A program made the translations under genes and the position numbers. The notes under the pieces are model-generated. The model searched no databases. It saw only the letters and a list, made by a program, of their open reading frames with translations, and was not told where the DNA came from. Source: Oscillospiraceae bacterium (GTDB lineage: Bacteria > Bacillota > Clostridia > Oscillospirales > Acutalibacteraceae). From it: DNA of 64,000 bases. The stretch is from positions 62,001 through 126,000 of the forward strand of contig SVPE01000003.1 in the NCBI GenBank assembly GCA_015066015.1, read 5' to 3'. This document shows, piece after piece, positions 27,597 to 36,940 of the stretch (the stretch's first letter is position 1; every line of letters begins with the position of its first letter).

Positions 27597-28466
27597 TCAC
27601 TTCATAAACAGTCTTTCCGCATTTCTGTAAAAAATCTTTTCAAGGAGTTTTTCACCAAGGCCCCTACCCTTGAGATAGCCGTAAAGATTCTTCACTTTCT
27701 GAAGCGAAACAAGCTCTGAAACAGGTTTTCCTCCGTCAAAGTCGCTTCCGAAGCAAAGCACATCCTCACCGCCGAGAGAAAGCACGTGAAAAATATTACG
27801 GTAAAGCATTTCAAAATTACTCATACCTCTGACGGACAGAAAAGGAGCATGAAAGCAGAGCCCCATAAGACCGCCGCTTTCAATAATCAGCCGTATCTGC
27901 TCATCCTTGAGGTTTCTTCTGTGAGAGAGAAGGCTATAGCAGTTACTGTGAGAGGCAACAAGCGGTGTGCGTACGTATGCCGCTACGTCGTAAAAGCTTT
28001 CCTCATTAAGATGGGATACATCGACGACTATTCCCTTTTCCTCCATTTTTGAAATCACACGCCTACCGAATTTTTTCAGTCCGCCCTCAGAACAATCCGC
28101 ACCGTAAGCAAGCTCGTTTTCCCCGTTCCAGGTGAGAGTAAGCATTTTTACGCCCTTTTCATAAAGGTAGCTTACTTTGTCGGCATCTCCGCCGAGAAGT
28201 GCCGCATTTTCAACCGTAAGCACAGGCTTTATGTTTGTTTTTTCAAGCTTTTTCACTTCACATTCATAAAAACCGACAAGTTTTTCAAGATAAGAAAAAG
28301 CAGCACCTCCTCTTATGCCGTCAGGGGCAAAAAGAGCGAAGCACTGTCTGTGTTCACTTAACTGTTTACTTTTGAATGCATTTATATGTCCTGTTGCCGT
28401 AAGGATGCTTTCCTTTTTTTCAAAGCAACGTGTCACCGTATCACAGTGAAGATCAGAATATATCAT
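27597..28466 (-). CDS. Membrane-dipeptidase-like metallopeptidase (family M19)
   Basis: 289 residues from the ATG at 28466, whose GGAGG lies in the end of yraN; the genes overlap 14 bp. The zinc-ligand YSDLHCDT motif starts the protein. LTLTWNGENELAYG, VDVSHLNEESFYDV, VASHSN and FGSDFDG follow in family order. There is no signal peptide, so it is probably cytosolic and hydrolyses dipeptides. Confidence 0.9.
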   Translation of the reverse strand: MIYSDLHCDTVTRCFEKKESILTATGHINAFKSKQLSEHRQCFALFAPDGIRGGAAFSYLEKLVGFYECEVKKLEKTNIKPVLTVENAALLGGDADKVSYLYEKGVKMLTLTWNGENELAYGADCSEGGLKKFGRRVISKMEEKGIVVDVSHLNEESFYDVAAYVRTPLVASHSNCYSLLSHRRNLKDEQIRLIIESGGLMGLCFHAPFLSVRGMSNFEMLYRNIFHVLSLGGEDVLCFGSDFDGGKPVSELVSLQKVKNLYGYLKGRGLGEKLLEKIFYRNAERLFMK

Positions 28467-28848
28467 ACCTGCCTCCGAAATCAAAGCCTTCAAATGCGTT
28501 TTCAATTCTTTGGAATTTATATATCCTGTTATTATTACTGTAAATTTCAAAAACATCAAACTGCGGCTGTTTGTCTGATTCGGTTTCACTTAAATATTTC
28601 ATTGCCGCAAGAGTGAGCTTCCTTTGCTTTCCGGCATCCACCGCTTCCTTTGGCGAGTAAAGTGCTCCGTCGGTTCTGTTTTTCACCTCAACGAAAACAA
28701 TATATTCACCGTTTTCGGCAATTATGTCAATCTCGCCGCCTCTGCAGTGAAAATTTCTTGCTTTTATTTCAAAGCCGAGCTTACGGTAATATTCTGCGGC
28801 AAAGTCCTCGCCCTCAATTCCGCTCTCTCTTTTATCCATATCAGTCAC
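28453..28848 (-). CDS. yraN: UPF0102 family protein YraN
   Basis: 131 residues with the endonuclease-like GEDFAAEYYRKLGF, ARNFHCRGGEIDIIA and VFVEVKNR motifs. The start may be the GTG at 28848 or the ATG nine bases later. It overlaps rnhB by 8 bp, the usual rnhB-yraN order. Function is unproven; a resolvase-like nuclease fold is recognised. Confidence 0.88.
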   Translation of the reverse strand: MTDMDKRESGIEGEDFAAEYYRKLGFEIKARNFHCRGGEIDIIAENGEYIVFVEVKNRTDGALYSPKEAVDAGKQRKLTLAAMKYLSETESDKQPQFDVFEIYSNNNRIYKFQRIENAFEGFDFGGRYDIF

Positions 28849-29440
28849 CGAGAATTTTCTTTAAGAAGGTGCGTCTGTGCTCGGGACAAATGCCGTGCTC
28901 GGCTATCATCTCATAGTGAAGCTTTGTGCCGTAGCCCTTATGCTTTGCAAACTGATATTCGGGATATTTTGCGTCAGCCTCAAGCATATATCTGTCCCTC
29001 GTTACCTTCGCAAGAATCGAAGCGGCGGCAATGGAAACGCTCTTGGCATCACCCTTTATAACAGTCCTTTCAGCAATTGAAAGTCCCGGCTTGCCGTTAC
29101 CGTCGATAAGTGCAATATCAGGCTTTACGTCAAGGTTTTCGGTGGCTGTACGCATAGCAAGGAAGGTCGCCTGAAGGATGTTGATTTCGTCAATCACATC
29201 GGGACCGACCATAAAGACACTGTAGGCAACCGCCTTTTCGGTGATGATGTCATAAAGAGCCTCACGCTTTTTTTCGCTTAATTTCTTTGAGTCGTTGATG
29301 CCGGGAATTTCACAATCAACGGGTAAAATTACCGCGGCAGCGCAAACGGGTCCGCAGAGAGGGCCTCTGCCCGCCTCATCAATACCGCAGACACATTTAT
29401 AGCCTTCGGAAAGGGCTTGTTTTTCGTAGTCGTATGTCAT
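28841..29440 (-). CDS. rnhB: Ribonuclease HII
   Basis: 199 residues. The active-site GIDEAGRGPLCGPV motif (about 19-32), IDGN and SIAAASILAKVTRDRYM are present. It removes RNA from RNA-DNA hybrids. Coupled to yraN. Confidence 0.95.
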   Translation of the reverse strand: MTYDYEKQALSEGYKCVCGIDEAGRGPLCGPVCAAAVILPVDCEIPGINDSKKLSEKKREALYDIITEKAVAYSVFMVGPDVIDEINILQATFLAMRTATENLDVKPDIALIDGNGKPGLSIAERTVIKGDAKSVSIAAASILAKVTRDRYMLEADAKYPEYQFAKHKGYGTKLHYEMIAEHGICPEHRRTFLKKILGD

Positions 29441-29522
29441 GGTTTTCTCCTTGCAGTCGAAAAATTCATAATCGCTTTACAGGTTAATATTATACTTTCG
29501 CCTAAGATTTGTCAAGGAGACC

Positions 29523-29999
29523 TTACTCCTCCACCACTCTCTTGCCGCAGATGTGCTCAGGTGTGAGCCTGAGAATCAGAGTTTCGTGGGCAAAACAGTC
29601 AATTTCCTTTTTGATATAGGCTTCGTCATCGGTGAATTTACGGCAGAGCTTTTCGGAAATATTAACTACAGTATCAGCATCGTCAATTACCTCCACGGTG
29701 CCGAAAGCAATCACGCTTCTGAATTCAAGCGCCCACTTGCCCTCAAGCTCCGCGCCCTTATCACAAACGCAGAAAGAGACCTTGTTGCACTTTTCAAGCG
29801 AGTCGAGTCTGTGACCGCTTCGTCCGCAATGAAAGTAAATATTACCGTCATCGCCGTAAAGGTGATTCATCGGCATACCGTAGGGGTATCCATCATCGCC
29901 GATTACCGAAAGCACTCCCCTTTTTTCATTTTCGAGGATATTTATGCACTCTTCCCGGGAGAGCTCTTTATTTTTTCGTTGCAGTTGTCTGAATGTCAT
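29523..29999 (-). CDS. Pyridoxamine 5'-phosphate oxidase-like FMN protein (Nim-like)
   Basis: 158 residues from the ATG at 29999, with GGAG eight bases upstream. It is a split beta-barrel with GVLSVIGDDGYPYGMPMNHLY, IYFHCGRSGHRLDSL and the C-terminal LRLTPEHICGK. These resemble the FMN-binding 5-nitroimidazole reductase (Nim) group; nitroreductase activity is not shown by sequence. Confidence 0.8.
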   Translation of the reverse strand: MTFRQLQRKNKELSREECINILENEKRGVLSVIGDDGYPYGMPMNHLYGDDGNIYFHCGRSGHRLDSLEKCNKVSFCVCDKGAELEGKWALEFRSVIAFGTVEVIDDADTVVNISEKLCRKFTDDEAYIKKEIDCFAHETLILRLTPEHICGKRVVEE

Positions 30000-30035
30000 T
30001 TTTTTGCTCCTGTAGGCTTTATTGCTTGTTGATTG

Positions 30036-30086
30036 TGCCCGAGGCACCGCGAAGCGGCACAGCCTGAAGGCTGTGTCACGAAGTGA
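30036..30086. repeat. Tandem mini-hairpin array with GAA-type loops
   Basis: Four adjacent perfect hairpins: TGCC/GGCA (loop CGA), CCGC/GCGG (loop GAA), CACAGCC/GGCTGTG (loop TGAA) and TCAC/GTGA (loop GAA). Downstream, 30132-30180 carries a CTCCGCGGAG and GCGCGACCGCA stretch that weakly recalls the module beside cloverleaf copies C and D. Confidence 0.6.
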
Positions 30087-30214
30087 TGACGAGGGCTTAT
30101 TTTTTCGGATTTCCCCTTTATCGACTGCTTACTCCGCGGAGAAACATTACGGATAACCGAAAAGCCGTAGCGCGACCGCATTTGCATTGGTGCTATGCAC
30201 AAATGCATTTAAAA

Positions 30215-30235
30215 AGCCCCGCTTTCAGCGAGGCT
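30215..30235 (-). terminator. Terminator after the P-loop gene
   Basis: Hairpin AGCCCCGCT/AGCGAGGCT with a TTC loop and one mismatched pair. It is flanked by A and T runs, so it may act in both directions. Confidence 0.7.
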
Positions 30236-30242
30236 CTTTTTC

Positions 30243-30662
30243 TTAGTCAAGTACTGTGCAGAAGTTGAAGATTGAAGCGGGAAGCTCTTCCTTGTCTGCT
30301 GAGATTGTGAAAACGAAATTCTTTTCGTTTACTGATGCAAGCTCATAGATTTCCTCAAGGAACTTTGCAAGCTCGTCATAATTTCTGCCGCCGATGCGAA
30401 GTGTTGCGTCAACGAGAACATCTGTGATGTCGTGGTTGCCTGCGCAAACACCTGAAAGGAAGCCGTAGAATGCAGCGTAACCCTTGATTGCGTAGTCGTC
30501 TGTACCGATAAGTCTTGCACGGTAATTAACATCATATGTTAACTTGGTTTCTTTTTCAACGCAAACAACGTTGCCCTTTGAAGTTTCGACAGCCTCGTTT
30601 ACGCAAGAAATCAAGCGCTTGGTTTTTCCTGAGCCTTTGTGACCTAAAATAATAGAAATCAT
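30243..30662 (-). CDS. Small P-loop protein of unknown function
   Basis: 139 residues. A Walker A motif GHKGSGKTKR lies at 8-17, with an ITDVLVDATLRIGG segment that could act as Walker B near 80. It ends IFNFCTVLD. It looks like a compact ATPase-like protein conserved in Clostridia, but I do not recognise a function. Single gene with GGAGG and its own terminator. Confidence 0.7.
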   Translation of the reverse strand: MISIILGHKGSGKTKRLISCVNEAVETSKGNVVCVEKETKLTYDVNYRARLIGTDDYAIKGYAAFYGFLSGVCAGNHDITDVLVDATLRIGGRNYDELAKFLEEIYELASVNEKNFVFTISADKEELPASIFNFCTVLD

Positions 30663-30734
30663 TTTTAGTTTCCTCCTTTTATTTATTGTACCGACAAGTT
30701 TTTACTCTTGCGATTCAATTACACATTTATTATA

Positions 30735-32075
30735 TCACATACTTAATCTTTGTTCAAGTACTTCTTTCTCTTTTTCATAGCCGGGTTTGCCTAAAAGTGC
30801 AAACATGTTGCGCTTATAGCTTTCAACACCGGGCTGGTCAAAGGGATTCACACCGAGAACATAGCCCGAAATTGCGCATGCCTTTTCAAAGAAGTAAATG
30901 AGATATCCGAGTGATTTTTCGCCCATATCCTCTGACCGGATGATAATGTTGGGCACTCCGCCGTCATTGTGAGCAAGCACGGTGCCGAGGAAAGCCTTTT
31001 CGTTGATGAAATCCATTGTCTTTCCCTTAAGGAAGTTCAGACCGTCAACATTTTCCTCATCCTCGCCGATAACAAACTCAAACCTGGGCTTTTTGAAGGT
31101 CATAACTGTCTCAAACATTATTCTCTCACCCTGCTGGATGTACTGACCGAGTGAGTGGAGGTCTGTTGAGAAAATTGCGGAGGTGGGGAAAAGTCCCTTA
31201 CCGTCCTTTCCTTCACTTTCACCGAAGAGCTGCTTGAGCCATTCGTTCATCATTGTAAAGCAGGGCTCATAGCTTACAAACATTTCGGTGCATTTGCCCT
31301 TTCTGTAAAGAGCGTTACGAAGTGCAACGTATTTATAGCAGTCATTTTCCTCAAGTGAGGTTGACATAAGCGCTGTTCTGGCTTCTGCGGCACCTTCCAT
31401 AAGCGCATCGATATCAATACCTGCCGCCGCAATGGGAAGGAGTCCTACTGCGGTAAGAACAGAATATCTGCCGCCTACATCATCAGGTACAACAAAGGTC
31501 TCATAGCCTTCCTTGTCGGCAAAGCTCTTGAGGGTGCCTTTTGCCTTATCGGTGGTTACATAAATTCTTTCCCTCGCGCCTTCCTTGCCATACTTTTTCT
31601 GAAGAAGGTCACGGAAAATTCTGAAAGCGATTGCAGGCTCTGTTGTAGTGCCCGACTTGGAAATAACATTTACGGAAAAATCGCAGCTTTCACAAACGTG
31701 AAGAACCTCTGCAAGAGATGATGATGAAATGCTGTTGCCTGTAAAATAAATCTTTGAACAGCCTTCAGCCATTGCATTGTAGCACTGACCCTTTATAAAT
31801 TCAATTACCGCCCTTGCGCCGAGATACGAGCCTCCGATGCCGATAACGATAAGAACATCACTCTGCTTGCCTATTTTTTCTGCCGCAAGCTTGATTCTTG
31901 AAAATTCATCCTTGTCGTAGTTTACGGGAAGATCAACCCAGCCTGTAAAATCATTACCTGCACCTGTCTTGTTATGAAGTGCTTCGTGAGCCTTTGTAAT
32001 CTCATCCTGAAAGGCGAGAATTTCTTCATCCGTTACGAATGATGATACATATTTTTTTGTTAATTTTGCTGACAT
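30735..32075 (-). CDS. pgi: Glucose-6-phosphate isomerase
   Basis: 446 residues, the shorter Firmicute form. [17 protein letters not shown] near 78, [16 protein letters not shown] near 137 and the C-terminal [16 protein letters not shown] are family signatures. It interconverts glucose-6-P and fructose-6-P. Confidence 0.96.
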   Translation of the reverse strand: MSAKLTKKYVSSFVTDEEILAFQDEITKAHEALHNKTGAGNDFTGWVDLPVNYDKDEFSRIKLAAEKIGKQSDVLIVIGIGGSYLGARAVIEFIKGQCYNAMAEGCSKIYFTGNSISSSSLAEVLHVCESCDFSVNVISKSGTTTEPAIAFRIFRDLLQKKYGKEGARERIYVTTDKAKGTLKSFADKEGYETFVVPDDVGGRYSVLTAVGLLPIAAAGIDIDALMEGAAEARTALMSTSLEENDCYKYVALRNALYRKGKCTEMFVSYEPCFTMMNEWLKQLFGESEGKDGKGLFPTSAIFSTDLHSLGQYIQQGERIMFETVMTFKKPRFEFVIGEDEENVDGLNFLKGKTMDFINEKAFLGTVLAHNDGGVPNIIIRSEDMGEKSLGYLIYFFEKACAISGYVLGVNPFDQPGVESYKRNMFALLGKPGYEKEKEVLEQRLSM

Positions 32076-32186
32076 ATGCCTTACTCCTGATATGCTGAAT
32101 ATACTATATTTACTGTATTTTAATACAAATACGATGATTTGTCAACTACAAACAGTAGATTTTAAATCGGCATATAGTAGAAAATT

Positions 32187-33374
32187 TCAGGCACTTTTTG
32201 TAAGACTTTTCAAAAAACGCTCTGCGCAGTCAAAAATCGTCAGTTTTCGCACGCTGTCTTCAGCAATAAGACTGTACTGACCGATAATATTGTCCCCTGC
32301 CTTTGCCGTAACCTTACCGAGAATCTGATTTTTTTCAACGGGAGCCTGAACGTTTTCCGCAATCTCAACGGTGTATTCTATTTTGTCAGCCTCACCCTTT
32401 GAAAGCGTAACGGGAAAAACATCCTTTATCCCTGCAGTAATTTCACTTCTCAGACCTCTTATAACCTTAACGGGAGGTATCTGAGCCTCCTCAAAGGAGA
32501 GTCTGACGGTCTCGAAATTCGCAAAGCCGTAATTAAGAAGTGCCTTTGCACCCTCGAAGCGGTCGTCACTTGTCTGGGCGCCGAGAATAACCGCAATCAG
32601 GTGAAGTCCGTCCCTTTCGGCAGAGGCGGAAAGGCAATAGCCCGCCTTTGAGGTTGTGCCCGTTTTGAGTCCCGTTGTGCCTGAGTAAAAGCGTACAAGT
32701 CGGTTTGTGTTGGTAAGCTCTGTCGCACCGTTGCGCAGTGTATCCATCCATACCGTTGTGTATGTACGTATTCTGTCGTGGGAAAGAAGCTCCTTTGACA
32801 TAAGTGCGACATCATAAGCCGTTGTAAGATGCTCTGTCGTATCGTCGTCAAGTCCCGAGCAGTTGACAAAGTTGGTGTTTTCCATTCCAAGCTCCTTCGC
32901 TCTTTTATTCATAAGAGAGACAAATGCCTCCTCATTTCCCGCAATATGCTCACCGAGCGCCGTACAGGCATCGTTTGCACTCGCTATAGCCGTTGCGCGC
33001 AAAAGCTCATCAACGGTCATCTGCTCGCCCTCCTTCAGCCATATCTGCGACCCGCCCTTCGATGCGGCGGTGGGGCTTGCCGTAACCGTGTCCTCGAGGC
33101 TTATCCTGCCCTCATCAAGAGCCTCCATAAAAAGAAGCAGCGGCATAATTTTTGTAACCGAAGCAGGATAAAGCCTCTCATGCTCATTTGCCGAAAAAAG
33201 CACCTGACCTGTTGAAGCGTCCATAAGCACGGCACTTCTTGCATTTACGGTTATGCCCGTATCGGTTTTCTGTACGACGGTGTTAACGCTTTCCTCATAA
33301 ACAGCACAGGCGATATTTGCCGTAAGAGGCAGAATAAGGATTAAAGAAATAAGGATTGATAGGATTTTTTTCAT
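32187..33374 (-). CDS. dacA: D-alanyl-D-alanine carboxypeptidase (PBP5/DacA type)
   Basis: 395 residues from the ATG at 33374, which follows GAGG by eight bases. Signal peptide (MKKILSILISLILILPLTANIACA), then penicillin-binding motifs SVTKIM (SxxK), SANDAC (SxN) and KTGTTSKAG (KTG). A C-terminal beta domain (about 285-385) follows. It trims pentapeptides in the cell wall; the end may form a membrane-binding helix (RFLKSLTK). Confidence 0.92.
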   Translation of the reverse strand: MKKILSILISLILILPLTANIACAVYEESVNTVVQKTDTGITVNARSAVLMDASTGQVLFSANEHERLYPASVTKIMPLLLFMEALDEGRISLEDTVTASPTAASKGGSQIWLKEGEQMTVDELLRATAIASANDACTALGEHIAGNEEAFVSLMNKRAKELGMENTNFVNCSGLDDDTTEHLTTAYDVALMSKELLSHDRIRTYTTVWMDTLRNGATELTNTNRLVRFYSGTTGLKTGTTSKAGYCLSASAERDGLHLIAVILGAQTSDDRFEGAKALLNYGFANFETVRLSFEEAQIPPVKVIRGLRSEITAGIKDVFPVTLSKGEADKIEYTVEIAENVQAPVEKNQILGKVTAKAGDNIIGQYSLIAEDSVRKLTIFDCAERFLKSLTKSA

Positions 33375-33438
33375 TGTTGTCACCTCGTATTATAAATATG
33401 AGGCTTTAAATCAAATAATATCGGAAGCGGAAAATATC

Positions 33439-33467
33439 TTGACATAACCTGAAGTCAATGCTATACT
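33439..33467 (+). promoter_or_regulatory. Promoter of the PadR-DUF2812 operon
   Basis: TTGACA (33439-33444), 17-base spacer, TATACT (33462-33467). The tandem palindromic operator follows 12 bases later. Confidence 0.75.
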
Positions 33468-33479
33468 TAAAGCAGATGA

Positions 33480-33507
33480 TATCGTTAAACGATACCGTTA
33501 CACGATA
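33480..33507 (+). promoter_or_regulatory. Tandem palindromic operator, probably for the PadR protein
   Basis: TATCGTTAAACGATA (33480-33494) is a perfect 7-1-7 palindrome. TACCGTTACACGATA (33493-33507) matches it at 13 of 15 positions and overlaps by two bases. It lies just downstream of the promoter -10 and upstream of the regulator start, the expected place for autorepression. Confidence 0.65.
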
Positions 33508-33529
33508 GAGTAAAAAAAGGAGTGAGCTT

Positions 33530-33844
33530 ATGCCGAGAAAAGCACTGCAGACCCTGTCCGAGCCGATGTATTATGTTCTGCTTGCACTTACAAAGGAGCT
33601 TTACGGAACCGAGATAATGAGCGAGGTCAGGCGGATTTCCGGCGGAAGAATAAAAATCGGCCCCGGGACGCTTTACGCTATGCTTGACAAATTTTATTCT
33701 GCCGGACTTGTAAAGCGCACAAACCTTTCCCTTGCAACAAAAAGCTACATCATCACCGACAGCGGCAAAGATGTATTAAAAGAGGAGTATCAGCGCCTTA
33801 ACACAATGATACTCGACGGAAAAGAGATTACGGAGGGATTGTAA
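33530..33844 (+). CDS. PadR-family transcriptional regulator
   Basis: 104 residues. Winged helix with the PadR pattern: SEPMYYVLLALTKELYGTEIM, then GGRIKIGPGTLYAMLDK and ITDSGKDVLKEE. RBS AAGGAGTG. It overlaps the next gene by one base (TAATG), the usual PadR-DUF2812 pairing, in which the regulator represses its own operon. Confidence 0.9.
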   Translation: MPRKALQTLSEPMYYVLLALTKELYGTEIMSEVRRISGGRIKIGPGTLYAMLDKFYSAGLVKRTNLSLATKSYIITDSGKDVLKEEYQRLNTMILDGKEITEGL

Positions 33845-35169
33845 TGGCAAAGAAAGCTAAGGAAATACCCGATATAATGGATTTCAATTACACGGAGCTT
33901 ACAGCTCTTTGTGAGCATCTTCAGCAGAAGGAAAGGGAAGGATTGAGATTTAAAGGTTTTGAAAGAAATATGATGGTTTTTGAGCCGTCGGAAGAAAGAG
34001 AAATTCGCTACTCGGCAGTAATACATACGACCACCTTCTTACTGAAAAAAGACTTCATCGCCGCCTGCGAACACGAGGGTTGGGAATACGTTGATACATA
34101 TAAGGATGATCTCTTTATTTTCAGAACTGAGAAGGACGATGCAGAGGAAATTATAACCGACGAAAAAGAGAACTTCCGCACAGTTGTTAAAAGCTTTCTG
34201 TTGCATCCGGGCTTTCTCGGAGTGAGCGCCTGGTTCTTTATAGCCTTAACAAGAGTATTAACCCATAGCCTGAGCGACCTCATTCCACCGTTAGCCAACG
34301 TCGGCTTGATTATGTGGATAACGGCACTTGCAACAACCGCACACCCCATACTGACAAGTATTTACGATTTTATAAAATGGTACATAAAGGCAAAAAAAGC
34401 TGTCAGCAACGGTGACAGAATCCCCTTTCTCAATCTTTCTCAGAAGAAGAAAAAAAAGAAAGAGAATTCCATTGTAGAAGCAATCATAGGAATTATTGCA
34501 GCAATGATATTTGCATTTGTCTTTTTCGGCTATACATCATATGACTCTGTTTTTTCCGTATACTTCATTCTGATTATCATAGTGATTGAAGCTTTTTGCT
34601 TTGCAGAGCTTATATACTCAAGGAGGAAAAAAGAAGAAAAAAAGTCCAAAAAGCTGACTCGTTCTTTTCTTTCTTTAGTTGCTGTGGCTGTTGCATTATC
34701 AGGTATTTACTTCTGTTCAGAAACCGCTTATAAAAACAATGCGGAAATTATAACGAACCGCTACGAAATTCCCGTTACGCTTTCCGATTTAGGCTTTGAT
34801 GACGCCGACTGCATAAACGAAACAGAAGCCTGTGAAACGACAAGGCTCGGTCAGTTTTATTGGTTTTCATCCGAGCTTAACAGCGACGATTGGGTCAACA
34901 TAGACTACTATATTTTTAAAAGCGACATTCCTATAGCAATAAAACAATATATAAAAAGCATTGAAGAAAACGATGTTCTTGCTAAGGATGAGACAAAAAG
35001 CTATCAATGGGACGCAGTTTACAGATATGTCGCCGGGGATCGCCACTCCTTCCTTGAAGAGGGCTACGCCGTAAAGGGCAATACCGTTGTATGGCTCAGA
35101 TGGTCAAGCTACGAAGAAAAAAGTGAAACTGACTTCTTCGATGTTGCTTACGACAAGCTCTTCGGATAA
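33844..35169 (+). CDS. DUF2812 membrane protein
   Basis: 441 residues. The N-terminal soluble DUF2812 region (about 35-110) includes WEYVDTYKDDLFIFRTE. Paired hydrophobic segments lie near 125-165 and 215-290. The final 150 residues are probably extracytoplasmic, starting with the ETAYKNN segment. Function is unknown; the family is commonly coupled to PadR regulators. Confidence 0.82.
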   Translation: MAKKAKEIPDIMDFNYTELTALCEHLQQKEREGLRFKGFERNMMVFEPSEEREIRYSAVIHTTTFLLKKDFIAACEHEGWEYVDTYKDDLFIFRTEKDDAEEIITDEKENFRTVVKSFLLHPGFLGVSAWFFIALTRVLTHSLSDLIPPLANVGLIMWITALATTAHPILTSIYDFIKWYIKAKKAVSNGDRIPFLNLSQKKKKKKENSIVEAIIGIIAAMIFAFVFFGYTSYDSVFSVYFILIIIVIEAFCFAELIYSRRKKEEKKSKKLTRSFLSLVAVAVALSGIYFCSETAYKNNAEIITNRYEIPVTLSDLGFDDADCINETEACETTRLGQFYWFSSELNSDDWVNIDYYIFKSDIPIAIKQYIKSIEENDVLAKDETKSYQWDAVYRYVAGDRHSFLEEGYAVKGNTVVWLRWSSYEEKSETDFFDVAYDKLFG

Positions 35170-35184
35170 TAAATAAGTAAACAA

Positions 35185-35204
35185 GGGACGGTATCTACCG
35201 TCCC
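35185..35204 (+). terminator. Hairpin between the DUF2812 gene and the convergent YbaK-type gene
   Basis: GGGACGGTA/TACCGTCCC 9-bp stem with minimal loop, 16 bases after the DUF2812 stop. T-runs are short, so termination is plausible but not strong. Confidence 0.5.
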
Positions 35205-35212
35205 CTGAAAAT

Positions 35213-35707
35213 TTATAGGTTTATAAAATACACATCGTTGCCTCTTGACTTGATGAACTTCATCAGGTCCTCGAACCTCAGCCACACGAAAGCCGTGTTG
35301 TCGTTGGGATGAAAGCCGATGTAGCCGTCAACCTTTTTAAGGTCGCTGTCAAGCACAACATTCACGTCAGCATCGTCATCGTTGAGTATGCCGAAGGGTG
35401 AAACCTCACCGGGATTGAGTCCGAGATGCTTCATAAGCCTCTCATCCGAGCCGAAGGAAAGCCTTGAGCAGCCGAGCTGACTTCTTATATCCCCCTGAAT
35501 GTCGGGGTGCTTGTCCTTGAGCATTGAGACAACATAATGGGTCTTGCCGTTGGCGTTACGCAGAAAGAGATTCTTGCACACCTCACCGTCGGTGAAAATG
35601 CCGAGGCTGTCCATCTCCTCGATTGTTGTGACTGCCTCGTGGTGAATTACCTTATACTCGATTTTCAGCTCATCAAGAGCCTTATATACCTTTTCCTGCT
35701 CAGTCAT
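35213..35707 (-). CDS. YbaK/ProX-type aminoacyl-tRNA deacylase domain protein
   Basis: 164 residues, a single editing domain. HHEAVTTIEEMDSLG, GEVCKNLFLRNANGKTHYVVSM and GLNPGEVSPFGILND match free-standing Ala-tRNA(Pro)/Cys-tRNA(Pro) editing proteins (PrdX/ProXp group). It should hydrolyse mischarged tRNA. Confidence 0.88.
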   Translation of the reverse strand: MTEQEKVYKALDELKIEYKVIHHEAVTTIEEMDSLGIFTDGEVCKNLFLRNANGKTHYVVSMLKDKHPDIQGDIRSQLGCSRLSFGSDERLMKHLGLNPGEVSPFGILNDDDADVNVVLDSDLKKVDGYIGFHPNDNTAFVWLRFEDLMKFIKSRGNDVYFINL

Positions 35708-35717
35708 TTTATACTCC

Positions 35718-36875
35718 TCACTGTCTTACATAACTCTTTACAGTGCCGTCTGTGCCTGTAAGTGTAAGAGCCATATCGGTAACTGTGTATGTGTAATTTT
35801 CATTCATTGCCTTACCGTAAACCGAATAGTTGATTGTAATCTTATCCCCGTCAACCGAATATGTGCCCGTGAAGGTGCCGTTAATAGGCATATTGATTAC
35901 GGGAACGGTGAAATTAACGTAGGTTACATCCACTACTCCGCCTTCCTTAAAGGTATAGCCGCTGATGCCTGCACCGTCAAGCCATTTACCCGTAAGTCCG
36001 CCTGTGCCTGCAGGTGTTGTGGCTGAAGCACCGCTTCTTACAAAAAGGTAAATGCTGCCGTCTTCATCTGTAAGGCTTAAGGTGTTGCCCGATACAGTGT
36101 AGGAATAGTTTTCTGTAACACTGTCATTACCCACGGTATACTGAATAATAACAGAGGGGTCCTGCTTGAAGTAAATGCCCGTATAGGTGGTTGTACTTCC
36201 GTCACTGTTTTTAACTGTGATATAAACTGTACTGTCTGCTGCAAAATCATACTTCCTGCTCTGATCACTGTTTACCCAGGCGCCTTCAAGGCCTGTAGGT
36301 GTTACAAGTGTTGTATTGCCCTGAACGGAAGTCGGGTCTGCTGAGGTAACCTTTGTATAGGTTGCAGTCTCAAAATCGTCATAATCATAAAGTGAAAGCG
36401 TATTATCCTTGACGGAAGCCCTGAAGGTGTCGTCGATAGTTGCAGTATAAATGGAAAATTTAGTTGTAAGCTTATCGCCCTCAAGAGTGTAGGTTCCGTT
36501 TGCGGTACCGTTAATAGGAAGGTTAACAAAGGGAATATCAAGGTTTACGTAGGTTACAATTACTTTACCGTCGGCAAAGAATTCGTAGCCGCTCATATTA
36601 GCACTGTCCGTCCACTTGCCGAGAATCTTTTCCCTGAGATTATCTTCGGCTGAGGTTGTAGACTGAGCCTGAGAAGAAGAAACAGTGTTTCCCTGTGCAT
36701 CGGTTACGGGCTCAACTGTATTGCCGTTTGTGTCGGTTACGGGCTCAGCGGCAAGAGTTGTGGTTACGTCGTCACCCTTTTTATCGCTGCTTATAAGTGC
36801 AATGACACCTCCGCCGAGAATGCACACTGCAAGCACGCCTGCAATAATTCCGATAAGAGTTTTGTTAGATCTCAT
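35718..36875 (-). CDS. Membrane-anchored protein with three lipocalin-like repeat domains
   Basis: 385 residues. An N-terminal hydrophobic anchor (LIGIIAGVLAVCILGGGVIALI) and a Thr/Asn/Gln linker precede three related units of about 90 residues, starting near GKWTDSANMSGYEF, GAWVNSDQSRKYDF and GKWLDGAGISGYTF. Units 1 and 3 share a TYVNxxxPxxNxPINGTxxGTY core. The repeats look like DUF5640-type beta-barrel units. Probably displayed outside the membrane; binding partner unknown. Confidence 0.7.
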   Translation of the reverse strand: MRSNKTLIGIIAGVLAVCILGGGVIALISSDKKGDDVTTTLAAEPVTDTNGNTVEPVTDAQGNTVSSSQAQSTTSAEDNLREKILGKWTDSANMSGYEFFADGKVIVTYVNLDIPFVNLPINGTANGTYTLEGDKLTTKFSIYTATIDDTFRASVKDNTLSLYDYDDFETATYTKVTSADPTSVQGNTTLVTPTGLEGAWVNSDQSRKYDFAADSTVYITVKNSDGSTTTYTGIYFKQDPSVIIQYTVGNDSVTENYSYTVSGNTLSLTDEDGSIYLFVRSGASATTPAGTGGLTGKWLDGAGISGYTFKEGGVVDVTYVNFTVPVINMPINGTFTGTYSVDGDKITINYSVYGKAMNENYTYTVTDMALTLTGTDGTVKSYVRQ

Positions 36876-36901
36876 ATTATTTTCACCTCTTATAAATTTT
36901 A

Positions 36902-36927
36902 CGGAGCATCCGATAAGAATGCTCCGA
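36902..36927. other. Hairpin between the two repeat-domain genes
   Basis: CGGAGCAT/ATGCTCCG stem with an eight-to-nine base loop. The strong T-run is on the plus strand (GATGTTTTTT), whereas the adjacent genes are on the minus strand, so its function as a terminator is uncertain. Confidence 0.4.
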
Positions 36928-36940
36928 TGTTTTTTATGAT

